Positions 42,189-50,525 of a stretch of 64,000 nucleotides of DNA are shown here, piece after piece. The first letter of the stretch is position 1; the number at the start of each line of letters is the position of its first letter. The notes beneath the pieces were generated by a model. It ran no database searches and was not told the DNA's origin. It saw only the letters and a program-made list of their open reading frames with translations. A program made the translations under genes and the position numbers. The DNA is from Verrucomicrobiia bacterium (GTDB taxonomy: Bacteria > Verrucomicrobiota > Verrucomicrobiia > Verrucomicrobiales > Akkermansiaceae). The stretch is taken from contig JAUIJD010000019.1 of the NCBI GenBank assembly GCA_030431475.1, positions 1-64,000 of the forward strand. The letters are read 5' to 3'.

Positions 42189-44228
42189 TCAGAACTCCCA
42201 TCCCACCGAGGTGTAGAAGAAGCGCCCCGCATTCGGGAGGCGCTGTCCGACGGCGACGTCGCTCGCCGCGACGCGGTTGATCCCGCCGGTGTGCTCGGCG
42301 TAGCGCTGGTCGAGCAGGTTCTCGACGCCGGCCTCGATCCGCACGCCATTCCCCCACTCGCGGGCGCCGCGGAGGTGGAAGACGGCGAAGCCGGGGGTCG
42401 TCGGCTCGTTCTGCACCCGCGACACCCGGTTCTGGGCGTCGGCCCACTCGCACTCCAGCGAGGTCTCCCAGCCATCGCGGGTGAAATCGAGCGCGACCAT
42501 GCCGTGCAGGGGCGCGATCCGGTAGAGCGGGTCACCGCTCCCGGCGTCGCGGCCGCGCACCCAGCTGAAGTTGCCCCGGAGCACGAGATGCTCGTGGAGC
42601 TCGGCGTCGAACTCCAGCTCGGCCCCGTAGAGTTCGGCCCGGTCGACATTCTGGAACTGCAGGACCGGGCGCCCCCTCATGTCGAGCCGGGCGATCGGCC
42701 GGCCTTCGATGTAGTCGTCGATGCTCTGATAGAAGGGGGTCAGCGACACCCCCCAGCACTCCCGCCGGTGCTCGATGCCGAGCGACACGAGGAAGGCCGT
42801 CTCCGGATCGAGGGCGGTGTTGCCCAGGTAGGTGCGTCCGTCGGCCAGACCGGCGCTCGCATTCGCGGGGGTCCAGAGGTAGCGCTCGACGAGCGAGGGA
42901 GCGCGGTTCTTCACCCCGACCGCCCACTCGACCCGCGTGTCGTCGCGAACCTGCCACCGGAGCGCCGCCATGACGTCGAGCAGCAGATCCGAGTGGCGCC
43001 GCCTGCCGGCGTTGAAGGCCGCCTGATCGGCCGCGACCATTGGCCCCCCGAAACCGCTCCGCACCGTGCCGGCCCGGGCTTCGACGTAGTCGGCCCGCAA
43101 TCCGAAGAGCCCTTCCCAGCCCGCGCCCCACTCCCCTTCCCACTCACCGAAGAGTCCGTAGCGCTCGCGGCGGTTGTCGCGGAACGTGTCGCGACGCAGG
43201 CCCGCCGCATTGACCTGCTCGGCCTCGAACTCGGCCCGGTGGAGATCGACTCCCGTGCGCCAGCGGCCCGCCTCCACGGGCACTTCGATATTACTAGACA
43301 GGCCGTAGTCCCGGCTCGCGGCCGGCGCCTGCATGCGCATGACCGCCGGGCGCAGGCTGAAGTTGTCCATCAGGTGGTCGATGTCGTGCACGTAGATCCG
43401 CGACTCCAGCGTCCCCCATCCGAGTTCCTCCCGTTGATGCAGTCCGAAGTGCCAGGAGTCGTCGCGCACCATGTCCATCGGCAGCGCCGGCGTCCCGGCG
43501 TCGCGCGTGCGGGAGAGCCCGGCATCCACCGAAACGAAGCCACCCCGCGTGCGGAACGACCCGATCCAGGTGTGGCGCTGCGTTTCAAACCCGCTGGCCC
43601 TCACCGTGCCGCCGGGGAAGTTCAAGTCGCCGGCGTCCATCCAGCTGCCGCGGTACTCACCGCGCAACTGGTCGGTGGCACCGAAAGCCCTCGCCTCGAC
43701 CAGCCATGAATCGTGGTCGCCGCGAAAGCCGGACGTGAGCCCGCCGCCGAAGATCGGCGACGCGCCGTCCGCGAACTCCGGATCCGGACGGCGAACCCGG
43801 ATGGTACCGGCCAGCGAGTCCCCGCCGGCGCTCACCGGGGACAGCCCGGCGAAGAGCTCGACCCGGTCGCCCGCAGCCGCCTGGGCATAGTGCAGGGGTG
43901 GGTCCATGTGATTCGGGCAGGCGGGCGTGATCGTGAGACCGTCGACCCGGATCCGGACCCGATCGCCGGCGAGTCCGCGGATCTGGGCGATCCCGGTCTG
44001 GGGACCGTTGCTCAGGACGGCGACGCCGGCCATGCCGCGCAGCAGGTCGCCGCCCTGCGTGGCCATCGGGCCGCTTCGATCGAGTACGCGCTGGGTTGAC
44101 GTCCGATCGCGGGCCGGGCTGACGCCCTCGACGACCAATGGATCGAGAATGCCGTCGGGCGCCTGACCCGGGGCTGCGATGGCCATGAAGAACAGGGCCC
44201 CGGCAGAGGTTGGATAGAGAGATTTCAT
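42189..44228 (-). CDS. TonB-dependent copper receptor (OprC/NosA family)
   Basis: Outer-membrane beta-barrel receptor of 679 residues: signal peptide, an N-terminal plug (about 40-150, SLAGTIRV) and a barrel ending in F (GWEF). The plug has TITPACPNHMDPPLHYA, with C104 and M108 (CxxxM), and a barrel loop has HDIDHLMDNFSLRP, with H285 and M287 (HxM). In OprC these CxxxM and HxM pairs bind copper, so the ligand set appears intact. No TonB box is obvious. The start at 44228 gives a sound signal peptide; it is preceded by a hairpin-rich leader and by a small CxxC protein gene on the same strand. Function is inferred from the motifs. Confidence 0.9.
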   Translation of the reverse strand: MKSLYPTSAGALFFMAIAAPGQAPDGILDPLVVEGVSPARDRTSTQRVLDRSGPMATQGGDLLRGMAGVAVLSNGPQTGIAQIRGLAGDRVRIRVDGLTITPACPNHMDPPLHYAQAAAGDRVELFAGLSPVSAGGDSLAGTIRVRRPDPEFADGASPIFGGGLTSGFRGDHDSWLVEARAFGATDQLRGEYRGSWMDAGDLNFPGGTVRASGFETQRHTWIGSFRTRGGFVSVDAGLSRTRDAGTPALPMDMVRDDSWHFGLHQREELGWGTLESRIYVHDIDHLMDNFSLRPAVMRMQAPAASRDYGLSSNIEVPVEAGRWRTGVDLHRAEFEAEQVNAAGLRRDTFRDNRRERYGLFGEWEGEWGAGWEGLFGLRADYVEARAGTVRSGFGGPMVAADQAAFNAGRRRHSDLLLDVMAALRWQVRDDTRVEWAVGVKNRAPSLVERYLWTPANASAGLADGRTYLGNTALDPETAFLVSLGIEHRRECWGVSLTPFYQSIDDYIEGRPIARLDMRGRPVLQFQNVDRAELYGAELEFDAELHEHLVLRGNFSWVRGRDAGSGDPLYRIAPLHGMVALDFTRDGWETSLECEWADAQNRVSRVQNEPTTPGFAVFHLRGAREWGNGVRIEAGVENLLDQRYAEHTGGINRVAASDVAVGQRLPNAGRFFYTSVGWEF

Positions 44229-44304
44229 CAAAGTGTGGAAAGACAGGTGAAAGGGACGGTGGAGAGAATTCCGGACACACCGGAGGCAGGGCGACGAGCG
44301 CTGT

Positions 44305-44377
44305 CCCGCGGCCGGCGGAACCCCGGGGGGACCGGCCGCGGGTGCACCGGGTCTCCGGGGGGAACCGGAGAGACCCG
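44305..44377 (-). promoter_or_regulatory. Hairpin-rich 5' leader of the copper receptor gene
   Basis: On the minus strand, going towards the receptor, a stem with a 2-base bulge (44377-44365 with 44358-44348, CGGGT..CCGG type) is followed by a perfect 11-bp stem (CCCGCGGCCGG at 44305-44315, CCGGCCGCGGG at 44332-44342). No T-run follows the second stem. It lies between the CxxC gene (ending 44439) and the receptor start (44228). It could be a terminator/attenuator or an RNA regulatory element. I found no cobalamin-riboswitch box. Confidence 0.5.
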
Positions 44378-44438
44378 ACGCGCGGACCCGGACGTGCCCT
44401 GATCCCCAGGCCACCTCGCGGGTCGAATCATGCTGCGC

Positions 44439-44867
44439 TCAAGCCACGGGGCGAGGCGGCGGGGTCTCCGGCCCATCCGCCGGATCCTCCGGTCGATCCA
44501 TTGCCACCCACCCACCGGCTCTCCTGACCAGGAGGTGGCGATGGGGATCGGGAAGGCTCAAGAACTCGGTCGAGCGCAGGGATTGGCCCAGCGCCTCCAC
44601 GAGACGACGCTGGCTTTGATCGGACGGCCACGCCGGATCCGGCGCCTCGCGCTCCATGTCGCGGACCTTGAGACAGAGTGAGCACGGACGCTCGCCGCTG
44701 AACGTATCGGTCACGCCCTGCACCAGGCCGTCCTCGGCCGTGTAGCGGGCGAGCATGCCCGCCCAGGCGACCACCTGCAGCAAGGCCACCGGACCACCCA
44801 CCAGGTGCAGGCAGCCCAACGCCACGACGAGGTGGCGCCACCAGGCACATTTCCTCAGGTGGGGCAT
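44439..44867 (-). CDS. Small CxxC membrane-anchored protein, possible copper-uptake partner
   Basis: A 142-residue protein with a basic N-terminus, one hydrophobic segment (about 11-36, HLVVALGCLHLVGGPVALLQVVAWAGML), a periplasmic part with CSLCLKV (C..C, residues about 60-63), and a C-terminal histidine and proline stretch. The arrangement of short anchor, CxxC and a neighbouring TonB receptor resembles DUF2946-type proteins that accompany copper receptors, but I cannot confirm the family. ATG 44867 follows GGTGG; upstream it is divergent from kduI by 126 bases. Confidence 0.6.
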   Translation of the reverse strand: MPHLRKCAWWRHLVVALGCLHLVGGPVALLQVVAWAGMLARYTAEDGLVQGVTDTFSGERPCSLCLKVRDMEREAPDPAWPSDQSQRRLVEALGQSLRSTEFLSLPDPHRHLLVRRAGGWVAMDRPEDPADGPETPPPRPVA

Positions 44868-44993
44868 CCGGAGAGGGACATAGGCGGTGGAAGGGAGGCG
44901 GACAAGTCCCGGATGCCCCGCTTTCCCCTTCACACGACCGCCTGCTTCCGTAGGCTCCGGATCTGTCAGACAACTCACCCCTTTCACAGACTC

Positions 44994-45824
44994 ATGGAAC
45001 ACCGCCGCACCGCCGACATCGAAGCCTATCCCATGCTCGACACCACCGAGCTCCGCGACCGATTTCTGGTCGAGGAGCTGTTCGCTCCGGGCGAGATCAA
45101 GCTCCACTACACCGACCTCGACCGCGCCATCGTCGGCTCGGCGGTGCCGCTCGGCGACCCGCTTGATCTCACCGCCGGCGAGGAACTGCGGGCGGACTTC
45201 TTCTGCGAACGGCGCGAGCTCGGGGTGATCAACATCGGGGGCTCCGGCACCATCACCGTCGACGGCACGGACTACCCCGTCGCGAAAACCGAATGCCTCT
45301 ACGTCGGCCGCGGATCGAAGGCCGTCAGCTTCGCCAGCGAATCGTCGACCGACCCGGCGCAGTTCTACCTGCTCAGCTACCCGGCCCATGCCGAGCATCC
45401 GACGACCCACGCGAAGATCGAGGACGCCAACAAGCTCGAGCTCGGCTCCAAGGAGGAGGCCAACGAACGGCACCTCTACCAGTACATCCACGAGAACGGC
45501 ATCCGCTCCTGCCAGTTGGTGATGGGCTTCACCGTGCTCCAGCCCGGCAGCGTGTGGAACACCATGCCGCCGCACACCCACGACCGGCGCAGCGAGGTCT
45601 ACTGCTACTTCGATATCGCCGAGGGGCACCGGGTCGCGCACTTCATGGGCGAACCGGACGAAACCCGCGTCGTCTGGATCTCGGAGAAGAACGCCGTGCT
45701 CTCCCCCTCGTGGTCCATCCACTGTGGCGCCGGCACCGGCAGCTACTCCTTCATTTGGGGAATGGGCGGCGAGAACCAACGCTTCGATGATATGGACGGC
45801 TTCCCGCTCGACGAACTGCGCTGA
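44994..45824 (+). CDS. kduI: 5-dehydro-4-deoxy-D-glucuronate isomerase
   Basis: Converts 5-keto-4-deoxyuronate to 3-deoxy-D-glycero-2,5-hexodiulosonate, downstream of pectin or alginate lyases. The 276-residue protein has the family length (278 in E. coli) and cupin motifs: ELGVINIGGSGTITVDG, NTMPPHTHDRRSEVYCYFD (His/His/Glu metal ligands), and SPSWSIHCGAGTGSYSFIWGMGGEN. ATG 44994 gives MEHRRTADIEAYPML, close to the family N-terminus. It starts the uronate operon kduI-dctPQM-kduD, with a REPIN-like element in the kduI-dctP gap. Confidence 0.95.
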   Translation: MEHRRTADIEAYPMLDTTELRDRFLVEELFAPGEIKLHYTDLDRAIVGSAVPLGDPLDLTAGEELRADFFCERRELGVINIGGSGTITVDGTDYPVAKTECLYVGRGSKAVSFASESSTDPAQFYLLSYPAHAEHPTTHAKIEDANKLELGSKEEANERHLYQYIHENGIRSCQLVMGFTVLQPGSVWNTMPPHTHDRRSEVYCYFDIAEGHRVAHFMGEPDETRVVWISEKNAVLSPSWSIHCGAGTGSYSFIWGMGGENQRFDDMDGFPLDELR

Positions 45825-45828
45825 GACC

Positions 45829-45957
45829 TTTTGGAGTGCGGAGGCTTGCCTCCGCTTTGCGGCCAGCCGGAGCTAGCTCCGGGCGGAGGCGCGAAACCCA
45901 CCAAGCCGCTTCCCTCCCACCACCTGCCAAAGCAGCGGCCAGCCGCCGCACCTGTAG
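45829..45957. repeat. Second REPIN-like element (diverged) between kduI and dctP
   Basis: The left arm TTTTGGAGTGCGGAGGCTTG... (45829-45859) matches the repeat at 26745, with a compensating change in the palindrome: GCGGAGGC-TT-GCCTCCGC here versus GCGGGGGC-TT-GCCCCCGC there. An extra perfect 16-base palindrome CCGGAGCTAGCTCCGG lies at 45867-45882. The right end AAAGCAGCGGCCAGCCGC... (45929-45957) looks like a degraded inverted partner. It fills almost the whole gap between the kduI stop and dctP start. Confidence 0.65.
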
Positions 45958-45964
45958 AAAACCC

Positions 45965-47014
45965 ATGAAACACAGCAACCTCATCGTCGGCATCCTGATC
46001 GGCCTGGTCGTTGCCGGCGGTCTGTTCGCCTGGCGCGGCGCGGCCGGGCAGAACGCTTCCGACGCCACCGGCGCGACGCCCCGCCGCGAACTCCAGATCG
46101 CCCACGCCCTGCCCACCGGCCACCCGGTCCACCAGGGCATCGAGGCCTTCGCCAAGCGGCTCGAGGCTCTCTCCGGCGGGCGCATCACCTGCACCATCTT
46201 CCCGAGCGGCCAGCGTGGCAGCGAGACCGAATGCCTCGAAAAGCTGCAGACCGGCTCCCTCGACTTCACCAAGACCAGCACCGCCCCGGTGTCGAACTTC
46301 GTGCCCGTCTTCAGCGTCTTTTCGCTCCCGTACCTCTTCAACGACGCCGAGCACTACTGGGACGTCCTTGAAGGTGAGATCGGCCGCGAGATCCTCGACC
46401 GTTCGACCTCGCTCGCCAACGGCCAGCCGAGCGGCATGGTCGCGCTCTGCTACATGGACGCCGGCAGCCGGAACTTCTACTCGAACGCTCCCATCCTCAC
46501 GCCGGCGGACGTCGCCGGAAAGACCATCCGCACGATGCGCGACCCGATCGCCATCGCCATGATCGGCGCGATGGGCGGCAAGGCCGAGCCGATGCCCTTC
46601 GGCGAACTCTACAGCGCGCTGCAGCAGGGCAACGTCGACGGCGCCGAGAACAACCCGCCGTCCTTCGTCGAGTCGCGCCACGTCGAGGTCTGCAAGCAAT
46701 TCACCTTCGACCACCACACCCGCAACCCCGACCTCTTCATCGCCAGCCAGGCGCTCTGGGAGAAGCTCAGCGACCAGGAGAAGGAGTGGGTCCGCACCGC
46801 CGCTTCGGAGGCATCGCGGGTGCAGCGGAAGCTGTGGAAGGACGGCACGCGCCAGGCGCTGAAGACAATGCGCGAGGAAGGGGTCACCATCCACGAGCCG
46901 GACCTCAAGCCCTTCCAGGAGGCGACCGCCCCGGTCATCGAGGAATTCGCCACCGGTGAGGTCGCCGAGCTGGTCGAACGCATCCGCAACGTCGCCGAGG
47001 AAGACACGCCATGA
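45965..47014 (+). CDS. dctP: TRAP transporter solute-binding protein (DctP type)
   Basis: Periplasmic substrate-binding protein of 349 residues with a signal anchor (SNLIVGILIGLVVAGGLFAW). It shows the DctP/TAXI pattern: LQIAHALPTGHPVHQGIEAFAKRLEALSGGRITCTIFPSGQRGSETECLEKLQTGSLDF, then GMVALCYMDAGSRNFYSNAPILTPADVAGKTIRTMRDPIAIAMIGAMGGKAEPMPFGELYSALQQGNVDGAENNP. The arginine in RTMRDP is the usual carboxylate-binding residue, suiting uronate substrates. It overlaps dctQ by 4 bases. Confidence 0.95.
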   Translation: MKHSNLIVGILIGLVVAGGLFAWRGAAGQNASDATGATPRRELQIAHALPTGHPVHQGIEAFAKRLEALSGGRITCTIFPSGQRGSETECLEKLQTGSLDFTKTSTAPVSNFVPVFSVFSLPYLFNDAEHYWDVLEGEIGREILDRSTSLANGQPSGMVALCYMDAGSRNFYSNAPILTPADVAGKTIRTMRDPIAIAMIGAMGGKAEPMPFGELYSALQQGNVDGAENNPPSFVESRHVEVCKQFTFDHHTRNPDLFIASQALWEKLSDQEKEWVRTAASEASRVQRKLWKDGTRQALKTMREEGVTIHEPDLKPFQEATAPVIEEFATGEVAELVERIRNVAEEDTP

Positions 47015-47523
47015 ACCGGTTGCGCCACCTTCTCGCCGCCGTCCTGCGCTGGCTCTGCGCCACCAGCCTCTTCGCGCTGCTGGTCATCGTGCTGCTCGGC
47101 ATCCTCAGCAAGAAGACCCCGCTCTTCAACCTGAGCTGGACCAGTGAGAGCGCCGAGCTGCTGCTCAGCTGGACCGTCATGCTCGGTGCCGCGCTGGCCT
47201 ATCTCGAGAACGCCCACCTCGGGGTCGACATCCTCACGTCCAAGCTCAACCCGTATGCCCGGAAGGTCGCCGCGGTGTTCGTCGCACTGGTGGTGTTCCT
47301 CTTCGCCGCCGGCGTCATGACCTGGGGCGGCTGGCAGCTCTTCATCCAGCGCTACCAGATGGGCCAGACCATGGCCTCGCTGCCATTCCTCCGGGCATGG
47401 TTCTACTTCTCGCTGCCGATCAGCGGCGTCCTCATCTGCCTCTTCTCCCTCGACAACCTCCGCCTCGCCCTCGCCGGCGCCCCGCAGGAGTCCACCGAAA
47501 CCCCCACCGAGGTCGAATCATGA
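47011..47523 (+). CDS. dctQ: TRAP transporter small permease (DctQ)
   Basis: A 170-residue, four-helix small subunit (about 15-35, 50-68, 85-108 and 128-152) with the typical LLLSWTVMLGAALAYLENAHLGVDIL. It overlaps dctP upstream and dctM downstream by 4 bases each. It joins DctM in a Na+/solute symporter that receives uronate from DctP. Confidence 0.93.
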   Translation: MNRLRHLLAAVLRWLCATSLFALLVIVLLGILSKKTPLFNLSWTSESAELLLSWTVMLGAALAYLENAHLGVDILTSKLNPYARKVAAVFVALVVFLFAAGVMTWGGWQLFIQRYQMGQTMASLPFLRAWFYFSLPISGVLICLFSLDNLRLALAGAPQESTETPTEVES

Positions 47524-48812
47524 GCATCGGACTGCTGATCCTCATCGTCGTCTTCGTCGGGCTGCTGCTGCTCGACACCCCCATCGCCTTCGTCGTCGGC
47601 GCCGCCACGGTGCTCGCCGCGCTGGCCATCGGCTCCCCCAACAGCGCCTCGGTGGTCGCCAGCGACATGGCCAACTCGGTCTCGTCCTTCGCGTTGCTCG
47701 CCATCCCCTTCTTCATCCTCGCCGGGGAATTGATGGGCGCCGGGGGCCTGGCTCGAAGACTGATCCGCTTCGCCGCCGCCCTGATCGGCAAGCTCCCCGG
47801 CGGGCTGGCCATCGTCAACACGGTCACCTGCATGCTCTTCGGCGCCATCTCCGGCTCCGCGGCCGCCGCGATCTCGTCGATCGGCAACACGCTCATCCCG
47901 GAGATGAACCGCCAGGGCTACCCGAAGGACTTCAACGTCTCGGTCACCGTCTCCGGCGCCATCACCGGCCTGCTGATCCCGCCGAGCAACGTGATGATTG
48001 TCTTCGCCGTGGTCGCCTCCGTCTCGGTCGCCGACCTGTTCCTCGCCGGCGTGCTGCCCGGCATCCTGATGGGGCTCTGCGTGATCGGCGTCTGCGTGGT
48101 GCTCAGCGCCAGGCACGGCTACGGCCGCGGCGCCGCCATCGAGACCCCGCCGCCGCTCGGCCAGAGTTTCCTCGGGGCCTTCCCCAGCCTGCTGCTGGTG
48201 GTCATCGTCCTCGGCGGGATCTTCGGCGGATGGTTCACCGCCACCGAAGCCTCGGCCGTGGCGGTCGTGTGGGCCTTCCTGCTCAGCGTGATCTTCTACC
48301 GCGAGGTGAAACTCACCGAGCTCTGGGGCATCCTCGGCCGCTCGGCCCGCACCACCGCGATGGTGCTGCTGCTGGTCGCCACCAGCTCGGCGATGAGCAA
48401 GTTCCTCACCACCGAGCAGGTTCCGCAGATGGTCAGCGACGCCCTGCTGGGGATGTCGAGCAACCCGCTGGTCATCCTGCTGACCATCAACCTCGCGCTG
48501 CTGATGGTCGGCACCTTCATGGACATGACTCCGGCGATCCTGATCTTCACCCCCATCCTGCTGCCGGTCGGCATCGACCTGGGCATGGATCCGATCCATT
48601 TCGGGATCATCATGATCACCAACCTCTCGATCGGCCTCTGCACGCCCCCGGTCGGGACCTGCCTGTTCATCGGGTGCGGCGTCGGCAAGGCCAAGATCGC
48701 CCCGGTCTCGCGGCAGATGCTGCCCTTCTACGCCGGACTCTTCATCGCGCTCATCCTCATCACCTACATCCCCATCATCTCCACCTGGCTTCCCGACCTG
48801 ATCAACCAATGA
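47520..48812 (+). CDS. dctM: TRAP transporter large permease (DctM)
   Basis: A 430-residue membrane protein with about 12 helices and DctM landmarks: LLDTPIAFVVGAATVLAAL, FFILAGELMGAGGLARRLIRF, LFGAISGSAAAAISSIGNTLIPEM, ITGLLIPPSNVMIVFAVV, FTATEASAVAVVWAFLL, MDMTPAILIFTPILLPVGI and the C-terminal LCTPPVGTCLFIGCGVGKAKI. It forms the transport channel with DctQ. It overlaps kduD by 4 bases. Confidence 0.96.
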   Translation: MSIGLLILIVVFVGLLLLDTPIAFVVGAATVLAALAIGSPNSASVVASDMANSVSSFALLAIPFFILAGELMGAGGLARRLIRFAAALIGKLPGGLAIVNTVTCMLFGAISGSAAAAISSIGNTLIPEMNRQGYPKDFNVSVTVSGAITGLLIPPSNVMIVFAVVASVSVADLFLAGVLPGILMGLCVIGVCVVLSARHGYGRGAAIETPPPLGQSFLGAFPSLLLVVIVLGGIFGGWFTATEASAVAVVWAFLLSVIFYREVKLTELWGILGRSARTTAMVLLLVATSSAMSKFLTTEQVPQMVSDALLGMSSNPLVILLTINLALLMVGTFMDMTPAILIFTPILLPVGIDLGMDPIHFGIIMITNLSIGLCTPPVGTCLFIGCGVGKAKIAPVSRQMLPFYAGLFIALILITYIPIISTWLPDLINQ

Positions 48813-49561
48813 ACCTCTTCGACCTCTCCGGAAAAACCGCCCTCGTCACCGGCTGCAAACGCGGCATCGGCTTTGCCATGGCCGAGGGACTCGCCAAGGC
48901 GGGAGCCGACATCATCGGCGTCTCCGCCAGCCTCGAAACCGAAGGCAGCGCCATCGGTGAAGCGGTCACCGCCCTCGGCCGCCGCTTCACCGCCCATCAG
49001 TGCGACTTTTCCGACCGCGCCGCGATCTACGACTTCGTGGGCAAGCTCGACGTCACTCCGGACATCCTCGTCAACAACGCCGGCACCATCCTGCGCAAGC
49101 CGGCCGCCGAGCATCCCGACGACTACTGGGACAAGGTCATCGAGGTGAACCTGAACGCCCAGTTCGTGCTCTCCCGCGAGATCGGCGCGAAGATGATCAA
49201 GCGTGGCTCGGGGAAGATCATCTTCACCGCCTCGCTGCTGACCTTCCAGGGCGGCATCACGGTGCCGGGCTACGCGGCGTCGAAGGGCGGCATCGGCCAG
49301 CTCACCAAGGCGCTCGCCAACGAATGGGCGTCGAAGGGCGTGAACGTCAACGCCATCGCCCCCGGGTACATCGCCACCGACAACACCGAGGCGCTGCGCA
49401 ACGACCCGGTGCGCTCCGAACAGATCCTCGCCCGCATCCCGGCCGGGCGCTGGGGCGACCCGCAGGACTTCGTCGGCCCGACCGTCTTCCTCGCCTCCGA
49501 CGCCGCCGGCTACGTCCACGGCGAGACCCTCGTGGTCGATGGCGGCTGGATGGGCCGCTGA
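48809..49561 (+). CDS. kduD: 2-deoxy-D-gluconate 3-dehydrogenase / KduD short-chain dehydrogenase
   Basis: NAD-dependent SDR, 250 residues, with TGCKRGIG (14-21) as the coenzyme loop, NNAG (89-92), catalytic S142 and YxxxK (Y155, K159) in GYAASKGG, and the family ending FLASDAAGYVHGETLVVDGGW. It interconverts 3-deoxy-hexodiulosonate and 2-keto-3-deoxygluconate, the step after KduI. Its place at the end of kduI-dctPQM-kduD makes the assignment firm. KdgK/KdgA, needed for the final steps, are not in this window. Confidence 0.94.
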   Translation: MNLFDLSGKTALVTGCKRGIGFAMAEGLAKAGADIIGVSASLETEGSAIGEAVTALGRRFTAHQCDFSDRAAIYDFVGKLDVTPDILVNNAGTILRKPAAEHPDDYWDKVIEVNLNAQFVLSREIGAKMIKRGSGKIIFTASLLTFQGGITVPGYAASKGGIGQLTKALANEWASKGVNVNAIAPGYIATDNTEALRNDPVRSEQILARIPAGRWGDPQDFVGPTVFLASDAAGYVHGETLVVDGGWMGR

Positions 49562-49590
49562 GCCCCCACCCGCCTCCGGAAGGGATCAGG

Positions 49591-49618
49591 GGACGGCCGA
49601 TTCGGAGATCGGCGGTCC
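49591..49618 (+). terminator. Hairpin after kduD, probable terminator
   Basis: GGACGGCCGAT (49591-49601) pairs with ATCGGCGGTCC (49608-49618) with one mismatch and a 6-base loop, 30 bases after the kduD stop. No T-run follows, so termination would be weak or factor-dependent. Confidence 0.4.
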
Positions 49619-49663
49619 TCGGTCCCGTGCCCCGGCAGCTCACCCCGCTCGGCTTGGCCCGGC

Positions 49664-50446
49664 CTACGGCTGATCATCCTCCACCATGGAGCCCGCCGGC
49701 CGCACCAGCGAGCGGTTCGGACGGTCGAGATCCACGATCAGCACGATCACCAGCGAGAAGGCGACGATCAGCGCCGTGCTGGCCAGACGGCTGCGCCGTC
49801 CGTGCAGGCCGGAGTTCACCCCGATCATGGCCGTCACCAGGGTCACGAGGAAAAAGAGGGTGAACCAGAGAACTCCCGGAAACCGGTTGGAGAAGGCCTT
49901 GGCCCGCCGTGCCGCATCGTTGTCGATCAGCTGGTTCAAGGTCGTCAGGTAGAGGTTGAGCGAAGCATCCCCGCTTTCCTTCCGAAGCCGGACCGCCGGC
50001 TTCCACAAGGCGTTCTGGATCTCCGTCGAGCGCTTCAGGACCGCCCCGATCTTCTGCGGATCCTTCTCGCCGGCCGCCCCGGCCCGGATGCCCACGTACT
50101 CGCGGATGAGCTCCCGCGCTTTCCCGGCTTCCTCATGGGGAAGAAGGTCGGTGCGCAGCATCAGGGTCGCGGCGTGCTTGGCATCCGTCAGCGCCAGCCC
50201 GCGAAGGTCGGAATAGCGCTTGGTGGCCATGGAGAAGGTGAAGCCGAGAATGAAGGCCATCAGCCCGATCAGGGCGGTGGTCACGGATGCCTCCATCGGG
50301 TGCTTGCTCAAGCCCCGCTCCCCGGCCTTCCCCGAAAGCCACAGGCCGAACCGGTAGCCAAGCTCGATGACGAGGGAAAGAGCGGCGACCAACAACAATC
50401 CGAACAAGGGCGAGGGAATAAAATCCAGCGTCTCCACGCTCACCAT
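49664..50446 (-). CDS. Bestrophin-like/DUF4239-type membrane protein
   Basis: A 260-residue membrane protein. Two N-terminal helices (about 8-28 and 50-75, VTTALIGLMAFILGFTFSMATKRYSDLRGLALTDAKHAATLMLR) are followed by a helical cytoplasmic stretch and two C-terminal helices (VLWFTLFFLVTLVTAMIGVNS, LASTALIVAFSLVIVLIVDLDRP). The RGLALTDA-type helix and the LDRPNRSLVR end are typical of the DUF4239 (bestrophin-like) family. A channel role is only suggested by the name. ATG 50446 is chosen; it is convergent with kduD and divergent from msrB. Confidence 0.8.
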   Translation of the reverse strand: MVSVETLDFIPSPLFGLLLVAALSLVIELGYRFGLWLSGKAGERGLSKHPMEASVTTALIGLMAFILGFTFSMATKRYSDLRGLALTDAKHAATLMLRTDLLPHEEAGKARELIREYVGIRAGAAGEKDPQKIGAVLKRSTEIQNALWKPAVRLRKESGDASLNLYLTTLNQLIDNDAARRAKAFSNRFPGVLWFTLFFLVTLVTAMIGVNSGLHGRRSRLASTALIVAFSLVIVLIVDLDRPNRSLVRPAGSMVEDDQP

Positions 50447-50525
50447 CAAAGGCGCTGGGCTATTGCCGAACAAGCCCGGAGGCGATGTCCCTTGCGCCGA
50501 TGCCCACCACCTCTAACGTCATCCC

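Noticed and set aside
44229-44438. Cobalamin riboswitch upstream of the TonB receptor
   Set aside because: No B12-box or conserved core was seen on the minus strand, and the receptor carries copper-family motifs.
47403-48809. Minus-strand frame opposite dctM
   Set aside because: Antisense shadow of a clear TRAP permease, with a composition very rich in D, H, Q and G.
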